Assembly: GCF_010500995.1 (NCBI RefSeq)
Contig: NZ_QVMK01000009.1
Span: forward strand, 35,033-99,032
Reading direction: 5' to 3'
Source: Bacteroides sp. 224
GTDB lineage: Bacteria; Bacteroidota; Bacteroidia; Bacteroidales; Bacteroidaceae
Length of the DNA stretch: 64,000 nucleotides
Shown here: positions 1-7,422 of the stretch, piece by piece
How positions within the stretch are numbered: position 1 is the first letter of the stretch
How the letters are laid out: the number at the start of each line of letters is the position of its first letter
Made by a program: the position numbers and the translations under genes
Notes under the pieces: generated by a model
What the model saw: only the letters and a program-made list of their open reading frames with translations
What the model was told of the DNA's origin: nothing
Databases searched by the model: none

Positions 1-702
1 ACCCAGGAAGAAGAACAAACCATACTGAAACGACAACTAACACAAAATATTGCTCATGAGCTAAAAACCCCCGTAAGCAGTATACAGGCCTATCTGGAGA
101 CTATTATATACCAAGATGTAGATCCGGAAAAGCAGAAAGCATTTCTAACCCGTTGTTATGAGCAAAGCAATCGTCTAACGCGTCTGCTTCGCGATATATC
201 CGTATTAACCCGCATGGACGAAGCTGCCAACATGCTGGAAATGGAGAAAGTAGATATTTCGCAGGTAGTGGATACTATTATAAATGAGGTTTCGTTAGAG
301 TTGGAAAGAAAGAAAATCACTGCTACCAATCATATCAGAAAGGATATTCATATACGGGGTAACTATTCTTTAATCTACTCCGCATTCCGAAATCTTATGG
401 ATAATTCTATTGCTTATGCAGGTACTGAAATACAAATTATAGTTAATTGTTTTCGTGAGGACGACAGTTTTTACTACTTTAGCTTCGCCGATACGGGAAT
501 AGGAGTTGGCAGTGAACACTTACAGCGCCTTTTTGAACGTTTTTACCGCATAGACAAAGGTAGATCACGCAAATTAGGTGGCACAGGCTTAGGATTAGCC
601 ATTGTGAAAAATGCCATTCTTATACACGGGGGAAAAATATCGGCTAAACAAAACCAAGGAGGTGGACTGGAATTCATCTTCACACTTGCTAAAGATAAAT
701 AA
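1..702 (+). CDS. Sensor histidine kinase, C-terminal part (5' end outside window)
   Basis: The window opens inside this gene, so the sensor region is missing; the frame is open from base 1 and 233 residues are visible. An H box (NIAHELKTP, near residue 17) is followed by a HATPase_c domain with an N box (NLMDNS), G1 (DTGIGV), F box (ERFYRI) and G2 (GTGLGLAIV). The protein should autophosphorylate on the H-box histidine and pass phosphate to a response regulator, which must lie upstream of the window. The next gene starts 3 bases after the stop, so the two are probably cotranscribed. Confidence 0.93.
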   Translation, partial: TQEEEQTILKRQLTQNIAHELKTPVSSIQAYLETIIYQDVDPEKQKAFLTRCYEQSNRLTRLLRDISVLTRMDEAANMLEMEKVDISQVVDTIINEVSLELERKKITATNHIRKDIHIRGNYSLIYSAFRNLMDNSIAYAGTEIQIIVNCFREDDSFYYFSFADTGIGVGSEHLQRLFERFYRIDKGRSRKLGGTGLGLAIVKNAILIHGGKISAKQNQGGGLEFIFTLAKDK

Positions 703-705
703 ACA

Positions 706-1635
706 ATGAAAACTATTAACTATTTTGTATTAATTACTCTTATTATTCTATGCTCATGTAAAAGCGGAAATGCATCCGGACAAGAAAAGGCAGAAGTAAA
801 AGACTCCATACGCAAATTTGTATATACTGAGATTCCTACGATGTATACAGAGCCAGAACAACGAGCAAACTTTCTGGCGAAGCACTATTGGGAGAACTTC
901 AATTTTGCAGATACCAACTATATCAATCTACCGGAGGTTACAGAACAAGCATGGGCTGACTTCTTGAATATTCTTCCTATTACTTCGCCCGATACTGCCG
1001 GAGAAGCTATCGAAACAGTATTTAAGAAAGCAGCTGTTGACAAAAAAATGTATCGCCATTTCATCGACTTAGCCGATAAATATCTATATGATCCTAACTC
1101 TCCCTTCCGTAACGAAGAATATTATATATCGGTGCTGGAAAGTATGATCAATGGCGATGTATTGGAAGATATTGAAAAAATTCGTCCCAAAGATCGTTTG
1201 AATATGGCTTTTAAAAACAGGCTTGGAACAAAAGCTACTAATTTTACCTATACTTTGGAATCGGGTAAACAAGGTACGCTATACAGCATTAAAACAGAGT
1301 ATACACTCGTATTCTTTAATAATCCCGGTTGCAGTGCTTGTTTAGAAGCTATTGATCAAATGAAATTCTCTCTTCCTATTCTACAAGGAGTAATGGACAA
1401 AAAAATAACCATTCTTGCTATGTATGCAGACGAAGACAAGGAAGAATGGAGTAAACATAAAAAAGACATTCCTAAAGAATGGATTAACGGATACGATAAA
1501 TCATTCATCATTGAAAGTAAGAGACTTTATAATCTGAGAGCTATGCCCAGTTTATACCTCTTAGATAAAGAAAAGAAAGTATTATTAAAAGATACAACAG
1601 TATCGGCTATTGAAGCATATTTAAAGAATAAATAA
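706..1635 (+). CDS. Thioredoxin-fold lipoprotein (DUF5106-like)
   Basis: A 309-residue protein with a lipoprotein signal (hydrophobic stretch ending in LCSC, lipidation Cys about residue 18). The middle region resembles the DUF5106 domain often found before thioredoxin folds in Bacteroidetes. The C-terminal third is thioredoxin-like with a CSAC redox motif in NNPGCSACLEAI and a cis-Pro-like AMPSLYLLD stretch. It is likely a periplasm-facing thiol-disulfide protein. It sits 3 bases behind the histidine kinase; the partner substrate is unknown. The DUF5106 label is from memory of the family, not a search. Confidence 0.8.
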   Translation: MKTINYFVLITLIILCSCKSGNASGQEKAEVKDSIRKFVYTEIPTMYTEPEQRANFLAKHYWENFNFADTNYINLPEVTEQAWADFLNILPITSPDTAGEAIETVFKKAAVDKKMYRHFIDLADKYLYDPNSPFRNEEYYISVLESMINGDVLEDIEKIRPKDRLNMAFKNRLGTKATNFTYTLESGKQGTLYSIKTEYTLVFFNNPGCSACLEAIDQMKFSLPILQGVMDKKITILAMYADEDKEEWSKHKKDIPKEWINGYDKSFIIESKRLYNLRAMPSLYLLDKEKKVLLKDTTVSAIEAYLKNK

Positions 1636-1652
1636 ATCAAAGACCTCTTTTA

Positions 1653-1682
1653 TTGTAGATATAAATATTCTTTCTACCTTTG
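1653..1682 (+). promoter_or_regulatory. Bacteroidetes-type promoter of the B12 operon
   Basis: A TTG at 1653-1655 lies 19 bases before TACCTTTG at 1675-1682, matching the -33 TTG / -7 TAnnTTTG promoter. Transcription would start just before the cobalamin riboswitch. Confidence 0.7.
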
Positions 1683-1687
1683 CTCCG

Positions 1688-1862
1688 CATTGGTTCAAAT
1701 ACTCTCATTTACAGAGTACTGATTAAAAGGGAATCAGGTGAAAGTCCTGAACAGTCCCGCTGCTGTAAGTTTCGGAAAATGTTATGAACAGAACTAAGGC
1801 CACTGGATGAAGAATCCGGGAAGGCGTTCATAAACAGAAACGAGTCAGAAGACCTGCCATGC
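1688..1862 (+). promoter_or_regulatory. Cobalamin riboswitch
   Basis: The leader carries the conserved cobalamin aptamer landmarks in order: a GGGAATCAGGTGAAAGTCC segment, CAGTCCCGCTGCTGTAA, GCCACTGG, GGGAAGG, and the B12 box GAGTCAGAAGACCTGCC near 1842-1858. About 40 bases separate it from the BtuB start. A small CTTTC/GAAAG hairpin just before the start codon (about 1876-1893) may be the expression platform that hides the ribosome binding site. Binding of adenosylcobalamin is expected to lower expression of the three downstream genes. Confidence 0.93.
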
Positions 1863-1902
1863 ATACATTAATTACTGCTTTCGAGGAAAGAGCAAGAAAG
1901 GT

Positions 1903-3933
1903 ATGGGAAGAAATCATTCAATCAAAGTATTTTTAGTATGGGGAGCATTTTGTAGTCTCATGGCTACAAGCGAACTGTGTGCGCAACAAAGCGAGGATAC
2001 ATTGCAAGCTTATAAGATCCCCGAAGTGGTGGTTTCTGAAAGATATCGTACACAAGAAGTAAGAGCTGCCTCTCCTACCCAAACATTAAACAAAGAACAG
2101 CTTAAAAGCCTGAATGCTTTACAGTTATCTGATGCGGTGAAGCATTTTGCCGGCGTAACCGTAAAAGATTACGGAGGCATTGGCGGACTAAAAACGGTTT
2201 CTTTGCGAAGTTTAGGATCAGCCCATACCGGTATTACATACGACGGAATTAGTGTAGGCAATATGCAATCAGGCCAAACAGATATCGGCCGCTTTTCTTT
2301 GGATAATGTAGACCGTTTAGTACTTAATAACGGACAAAGCGATAATATATTTCAGCCTGCCCGTTCTTTTGCTTCGGCCGGAGTTCTGAATATTCAAACA
2401 TTAACTCCCTCTTTTTCGGAAGGAAAGAATACTAATATAAGTACCTCTCTTAAAGCAGGCTCCTGGGAGTTAATCAACCCATCTTTATTGGTAGAGCAAA
2501 AGGTTAATAACAAGTGGGCTTTATCACTTAATGGGGAATGGATGTCTTCAAACGGTCGATATCCCTATACTATGTATTATGCAGATAAGAATGACAGTAC
2601 CTCCGGCGAAAAGCGAATCAACTCGTCTGTTAAAAAGCTCCGAACGGAAGTTGGACTGTTTGGTAATCTATCCGATACAGAACAATGGCGAGTAAAGGCA
2701 TACTACTATCAGGCATCCAGAGGAATACCTGGCGCTACCATTATGTATTATAATTTTAGTACAGAACATTTATGGGATAAGGAGACTTTTATACAAAGCT
2801 TTTACAAGAAAGAATTCAGTCCTAAATGGGTATTCCAAACGGCTGCTAAATGGAATTGGAGCTATCAGAGATATTCGAATCCTGATTATAATAATGAATC
2901 CGGAACACAAGAGAATAAGTATTATCAGCAAGAATACTACCTTTCCGGCTCTCTTCTGTACCGTGCTTTTAACAATCTGTCTTTCTCCTTATCAACCGAT
3001 GGCAGCATAAATACGTTGAATGCCAGCCAGGAAGGTTTTGCCTATCCCAAACGATATTCATGGCTTACGGCGATAGCCGGGAAATATGTAAACGAACAAA
3101 TAACTGCTTCCGCTTCTTTGTTGGCTACCGTAGTTAACGAGGAAGTTAAGACAGGGGAAGCTGCCCGGAATCGCCGGAAACTGTCTCCGTACACAGGCAT
3201 CTCCATTAAGCCTTTTGAAGAAGAAGAGCTCCGGGTTCGCTTTTTCTATAAACACATTTTCCGTTTACCGAGCTTTAATGATCTTTATTATCTCCAGGTA
3301 GGAAATAAAAAGCTCAATCCCGAGAACACTTCGCAGTTTAATCTGGGAGTGACTTACTCTAAGGAAATCAATGATTTTATTCCTTTTATAAGTGCAACCA
3401 TAGATGCCTATTATAATAAGGTAACAGACAAAATTGTAGCTATCCCCAATAAGAGTACTGCCATCTGGACCATTGTAAATGTCGGCGAAGTAGATATCAA
3501 AGGGATAGATGCCACGGCCTCTGTTTCTCTGGAACTTTATAAAGATATCCAACTAAATCTCTCCGGAAATTATACCTACCAACGGGTTTTGGACGTAACT
3601 GCTTCTGATAGCAAAACCTATAAGCATCAGCTTGCCTATACTCCCCGCGTTTTTGGTTCGGGACATGCAAGTCTGGCAACGCCTTGGGCTACACTCTCCT
3701 ACTCCTTGCTTCACTCGGGGAAACGATATGTAATGGGTGAAAACAAACCAGCCAACCGAATAGCCAGTTATAGCGAGCATAGCCTGTCATTAAGTAAAGA
3801 CTGGATGATTAAGAAAGTAAAAACCTCGCTCCAGGTAGAAGTGCTTAACTTTCTGGACGAAACTTATAATATTGTCCGCTACTACCCCATGCCGGGGCGT
3901 TCGGTGCGCGCTACTCTCAAAGTTGTATACTAA
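1903..3933 (+). CDS. btuB: TonB-dependent vitamin B12 receptor (BtuB-like)
   Basis: A 676-residue outer-membrane protein. After a signal peptide (to about residue 27, AQQ) comes a TonB box-like region and a plug domain (about 40-165) with AVKHFAGVTVKDYGG and VSLRSLGSAHTGITYDG. The rest is beta-barrel, ending in an aromatic residue (LKVVY). It has no long N-terminal carboxypeptidase-like extension, so it is a BtuB-type rather than SusC-type receptor. The cobalamin riboswitch directly upstream makes cobalamin or a related corrinoid the likely ligand. The start at 1903 follows a purine-rich AAGAAAGG. It passes ligand to the periplasm using TonB-ExbBD energy and probably works with the surface lipoprotein encoded next. 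Confidence 0.92.
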   Translation: MGRNHSIKVFLVWGAFCSLMATSELCAQQSEDTLQAYKIPEVVVSERYRTQEVRAASPTQTLNKEQLKSLNALQLSDAVKHFAGVTVKDYGGIGGLKTVSLRSLGSAHTGITYDGISVGNMQSGQTDIGRFSLDNVDRLVLNNGQSDNIFQPARSFASAGVLNIQTLTPSFSEGKNTNISTSLKAGSWELINPSLLVEQKVNNKWALSLNGEWMSSNGRYPYTMYYADKNDSTSGEKRINSSVKKLRTEVGLFGNLSDTEQWRVKAYYYQASRGIPGATIMYYNFSTEHLWDKETFIQSFYKKEFSPKWVFQTAAKWNWSYQRYSNPDYNNESGTQENKYYQQEYYLSGSLLYRAFNNLSFSLSTDGSINTLNASQEGFAYPKRYSWLTAIAGKYVNEQITASASLLATVVNEEVKTGEAARNRRKLSPYTGISIKPFEEEELRVRFFYKHIFRLPSFNDLYYLQVGNKKLNPENTSQFNLGVTYSKEINDFIPFISATIDAYYNKVTDKIVAIPNKSTAIWTIVNVGEVDIKGIDATASVSLELYKDIQLNLSGNYTYQRVLDVTASDSKTYKHQLAYTPRVFGSGHASLATPWATLSYSLLHSGKRYVMGENKPANRIASYSEHSLSLSKDWMIKKVKTSLQVEVLNFLDETYNIVRYYPMPGRSVRATLKVVY

Positions 3934-3950
3934 TATATAGATATGGAAGT

Positions 3951-5903
3951 ATGAAGAAGATTTGTTATCTGCCATTAATCTTACTATTCCTCGCCTGTTT
4001 CTCCTCCTGTGATGATATGGAAGACATAGACACCAATCAACAAGAAAACGGAACAGTACAAGAAACGGGCACCGAAGAATTATACATACTCTCGGAAGGA
4101 TTATTCAACCTGAATAATAGCACCCTGATGCGCTATACATTTAAAGACAACAAACGCATACAAGAATATTTCAGAACCATTAACCGCCGCGGATTAGGCG
4201 ACACAGCGAATGACATGGCTATTTATGGTTCCAAATTATACATCGTAGTCAATGTATCCAGTCAAATAGAAGTCATTGACCTTCAAACCGGACAGTCGAT
4301 AAAACGTATACCCATGTTGAAGGAAAACGGCAGTGCAAGGCAGCCACGCAATATTGCGTTCCACAAGAATAAAGCTTATGTATGCTCCTTTGATGGCACA
4401 GTAGCCCGCATTGACACCACCTCTCTTGACATTGACGGAATAGTGAAAGTTGGACGAAACCCTGACGGTATTTGTGTACAAAACAACAAACTTTATGTAT
4501 CAAACTCCGGCGGATTAGATAATCCAAACTATGACAATACAGTTTCTGTTATAGACTTATCTTCTTTCTCCGAAACTAAAAAGATCTCTGTGGGAAGTAA
4601 TCCGGGCAGAATTAAAGCAGACAAATACGGAAATGTTTATGTCGTAGTACGGGGCAACATTACAGACGGTAATTATGCGTTTAAGCGTATTGATAGTCAG
4701 ACCGATGAAGTAATAGAAACAATGAATGAGCAAGTTTTGAACTTCGATATTGACGATCATATCGCTTACTTATATAACTATAATTATAGTACGAACGAAT
4801 CCCGGATAAAAGTCTACGATTTAAATACTCAAACAACCATCCGCGATCAATTCATCACAGACGGCACAATATTAGAAACTCCCTTCGGCATCCATGTAAA
4901 CCCATACAGCGGTAATGTGTATATCACAGAGGCTTATAATTATCAGGTTACCGGAGATGTTTTGTGTTTCAGTCCGCATGGTCAGCTTTTGTTTCGTTTA
5001 AATGATGTAGGTATTAACCCCAATACCGTTGTTTTTAGCAACGAAAGCTCGCAAAGCAACATTGATGAACCGGAAGAACCGGGAAAAGCATCGGCTTATG
5101 CAACCAAAGTTTTAGAATATTATCCGGCCCCCGGACAGTTTATGAACACTTCTGCCACGGCATATAAAGATGGCTTCACCACCAAAGATGTATTGACTTA
5201 TGCCGACGAACTTATAAAGAAAAAATCCATTCTATCATTAGGAGGATTCGGAGGATACATAACAATCGGATTCGATCATACCATCCCCAATGTAACTGGT
5301 GCGTATGATTTCAAGATTTATGGTAATTCCTATTACAATTCGTTGGGTAAAGGAGGTAGTTCGGAGCCTGGCATTGTATTGGTTTCTAAAGATAGTAATG
5401 AGAATGGTCTCCCCGATGATGAATGGTATGAACTGGCAGGAAGCGAATATTATTCTGATAAGGTAATCCGGAATTACGAAATTACTTATTATCGACCTAA
5501 AACGCTGCTTTCCGAAATACAATGGAAAGATAATCAAAATTCGGAAGGTGTAATACCTCGAAATGGCTTCCACTCAAGTAACTCTTATTATCCTGCATGG
5601 ATAGAAGCCGACGAAATAACATACAAAGGCACACGCCTCCCCGATAACGGTATTAACGAAGGAACCGGCTCAGCCGAAAACTGGGTGCAATACCCATTCC
5701 CCTGGGGATATGCCGATAATATGCCTAATAACTCGGAGTTTAGTCAATTCAAAATTGATTGGGCTGTAGATCAAAATGGCCAATCGGTACATTTGGATGG
5801 CATAGACTTTGTGCGCATCTACAGCGCCATTAATCAGGTGTGCGGATGGACGGGAGAGATCTCTACCGAAATATCTACCATAGAAGATTTACATTTCGAA
5901 TAA
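3951..5903 (+). CDS. BtuG-like surface lipoprotein with extra C-terminal domain
   Basis: A 650-residue lipoprotein (signal ending CFSSC, lipid Cys about residue 20). Residues about 40-370 form a YncE/DUF5074-type beta-propeller, with repeats such as LYIVVNVSSQIEVIDL, AYVCSFDGTVARID and LYVSNSGG. In Bacteroides, BtuG propeller lipoproteins cap BtuB and bind B12 very tightly. Here the propeller continues into a further domain of about 260 residues (from around ASAYATKVLEYYP, with GSSEPGIVLVSKD and DEWYELAGSEYY), which resembles the separate cell-surface proteins found near B12 loci. It starts 17 bases after btuB and is under the same riboswitch. The BtuG assignment rests on fold and context, not on a measured activity. 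Confidence 0.8.
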   Translation: MKKICYLPLILLFLACFSSCDDMEDIDTNQQENGTVQETGTEELYILSEGLFNLNNSTLMRYTFKDNKRIQEYFRTINRRGLGDTANDMAIYGSKLYIVVNVSSQIEVIDLQTGQSIKRIPMLKENGSARQPRNIAFHKNKAYVCSFDGTVARIDTTSLDIDGIVKVGRNPDGICVQNNKLYVSNSGGLDNPNYDNTVSVIDLSSFSETKKISVGSNPGRIKADKYGNVYVVVRGNITDGNYAFKRIDSQTDEVIETMNEQVLNFDIDDHIAYLYNYNYSTNESRIKVYDLNTQTTIRDQFITDGTILETPFGIHVNPYSGNVYITEAYNYQVTGDVLCFSPHGQLLFRLNDVGINPNTVVFSNESSQSNIDEPEEPGKASAYATKVLEYYPAPGQFMNTSATAYKDGFTTKDVLTYADELIKKKSILSLGGFGGYITIGFDHTIPNVTGAYDFKIYGNSYYNSLGKGGSSEPGIVLVSKDSNENGLPDDEWYELAGSEYYSDKVIRNYEITYYRPKTLLSEIQWKDNQNSEGVIPRNGFHSSNSYYPAWIEADEITYKGTRLPDNGINEGTGSAENWVQYPFPWGYADNMPNNSEFSQFKIDWAVDQNGQSVHLDGIDFVRIYSAINQVCGWTGEISTEISTIEDLHFE

Positions 5904-5919
5904 TAATCAATACATTAAA

Positions 5920-6723
5920 ATGAGTTTTATGAAAAAGTTACCTTTATGGATGATGCTGATTGCAGCACTCGTATTCACAGGATGTAGTAGCGATGATGAC
6001 AATGGAAACAACGAAAACAATGGAAATAATGGAAACAACAAAGACAAAGAAGAATACATTATTTCCTTTAATAACCTATTAAGCGAAAAGGAAACATCCT
6101 TTCTTGGCAAAAACGGAGTTGAAGAAGGCATGTATCTAAAAGAAGATTTTCAAGATACCCAAAGCTACATTCGCTTCAACCACTATTACAGCGAATACGG
6201 ATTTGGAGGTGGATTTACCTATACCAATACTACCAATAAAACCACTCCCGGATATCTAAACCTCAGTGCAATAACCGGAACCGGTAAATACGAAGATACT
6301 TATTTGACTATTAAAACGGATAATTTCACAAAAGCCCGCCTTACGATTCTTAATCCTGCAAAGTATGCCCTAAAAGAAATGTGGATTACAAACTCCACTT
6401 ATGCCTATTTAGCTATGAAAGATGGAAACGATGGTTATCTGAATAATACCAAGTTTGGAGTAGACGGAAAAGAAGATACATTTCTACTCACTATAAAGGC
6501 TTATAGCGATGCCGATAGTAGCATTGGCCATAAAGAATTCTATTTAGCTGATTTTCGAAATGGCAAATCAGCAATTGTTAATGATTGGGTAAGGCTTGAT
6601 CTATCCGACCTTGCAAATACTAATTATTTAGAATTTGAGCTTACCTCAACAGACAATAATGAGTATGGAATGAAAACTCCTGCTTATTTCTGTATAGATG
6701 GAATTACTATAATTGAAAAATAA
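5920..6723 (+). CDS. DUF4465-type surface lipoprotein of the B12 operon
   Basis: A 267-residue lipoprotein (signal to FTGCSS) with an Asn/Gly-rich linker after the lipid Cys, as in surface-exposed lipoproteins that need a tether. The rest is a compact beta-rich domain with YGFGGGFTYTN, LKEMWITNSTYAYLAM and ending in PAYFCIDGITI, which is the DUF4465 pattern. It is the third gene under the cobalamin riboswitch. DUF4465 proteins recur in B12 uptake loci of Bacteroidetes, so a role in surface capture of corrinoids is likely but inferred. An alternative start lies 9 bases in, at 5929 (MKKLPLW). Confidence 0.75.
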   Translation: MSFMKKLPLWMMLIAALVFTGCSSDDDNGNNENNGNNGNNKDKEEYIISFNNLLSEKETSFLGKNGVEEGMYLKEDFQDTQSYIRFNHYYSEYGFGGGFTYTNTTNKTTPGYLNLSAITGTGKYEDTYLTIKTDNFTKARLTILNPAKYALKEMWITNSTYAYLAMKDGNDGYLNNTKFGVDGKEDTFLLTIKAYSDADSSIGHKEFYLADFRNGKSAIVNDWVRLDLSDLANTNYLEFELTSTDNNEYGMKTPAYFCIDGITIIEK

Positions 6724-6820
6724 GACATAGCAACTTGCATATTGTAAATCGACTCTGCCAAGAAGATTTTAGTTATCAAAAACAGGGTGTAGATTTCATT
6801 ATTCCGTACCTAAAGAGGAG

Positions 6821-6871
6821 GTGATAACTTTCAACGCAAAATAGAGCGATTTAAAGTTATCACTTTTCTTT
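6821..6871 (+). terminator. Rho-independent terminator of the B12 operon
   Basis: GTGATAACTTT (6821-6831) is perfectly inverted at 6853-6863 and followed by a T-rich run. It lies about 100 bases after the DUF4465 stop. Confidence 0.75.
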
Positions 6872-7027
6872 TATTTCAAAAGAAAACACGATCAGAAGAA
6901 AGATATTAAAGCAAATATAGAACCAAATATCCATATTTCACTAAAAACAGCAACCATATTAACAAAATAATTCACCTCATTTCTCACAGCATTCCAGAAT
7001 TCCGGCAGAATATTTATTAAGTGTTCA

Positions 7028-7127
7028 GAATTAATTCATATCTGAGCAGTCACCCCGATAGGGGTTATGCACATATTACCCCTGTCGGGGTAAATGCTTG
7101 CAGTTTAATTAATAGATGAATTAATTT
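7028..7127. repeat. Nested inverted repeat in a gene-free region
   Basis: Inner arms ACCCCGATAGGGGT (7052-7065) and ACCCCTGTCGGGGT (7078-7091) pair at 13 of 14 positions; outer arms around GAATTAATTCAT (7028-7039) and ATGAATTAATTT (7116-7127) pair at 11 of 12. No protein-coding frame was recognised between 6724 and 7422. The structure could be a regulatory hairpin, a replication or recombination site, or a remnant of a small mobile element. Confidence 0.6.
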
Positions 7128-7177
7128 TGAATACCTACTAAGTATACAAAATCATCTTTTTATTCCCCAAAAACAAT

Positions 7178-7269
7178 CATTTCAGTGAAATGCTATATAG
7201 TACTTGGATCAAATGCAATAAGCATTTCATTCAAATGATTACTTCATTTAATGAGTTTGCTATATAGTA
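7178..7269. repeat. Cluster of three short hairpins bounded by a 12-bp direct repeat
   Basis: TGCTATATAGTA occurs at 7191-7202 and again at 7258-7269. Within or next to this interval are three short dyads: 7178-7192 (CATTTCAGTGAAATG), 7211-7227 (AAATGC/GCATTT) and 7228-7253 (CATTCAAATGA/TCATTTAATG). No gene is seen here; the cluster lies upstream of the transglutaminase-like gene. Function unknown. Confidence 0.5.
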
Positions 7270-7365
7270 AAAGGAGGTTTAAGAGAAAAAATAAGTTAGT
7301 AAACATGCGAAAATTGGAACTCATGGAATAAAGACACCATACAGACAACTATTTTAAATGAACTC

Positions 7366-7399
7366 TTTTTGATTTTACTGTGGATTATTAGTAGTTTTG
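7366..7399 (+). promoter_or_regulatory. Promoter of the transglutaminase-like lipoprotein gene
   Basis: TTTTTG (7366-7371) and TAGTTTTG (7392-7399) are 20 bases apart, fitting the Bacteroidetes -33/-7 promoter, 23 bases before the start codon. Confidence 0.7.
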
Positions 7400-7422
7400 T
7401 ATATTATTAATAATAACACTCT

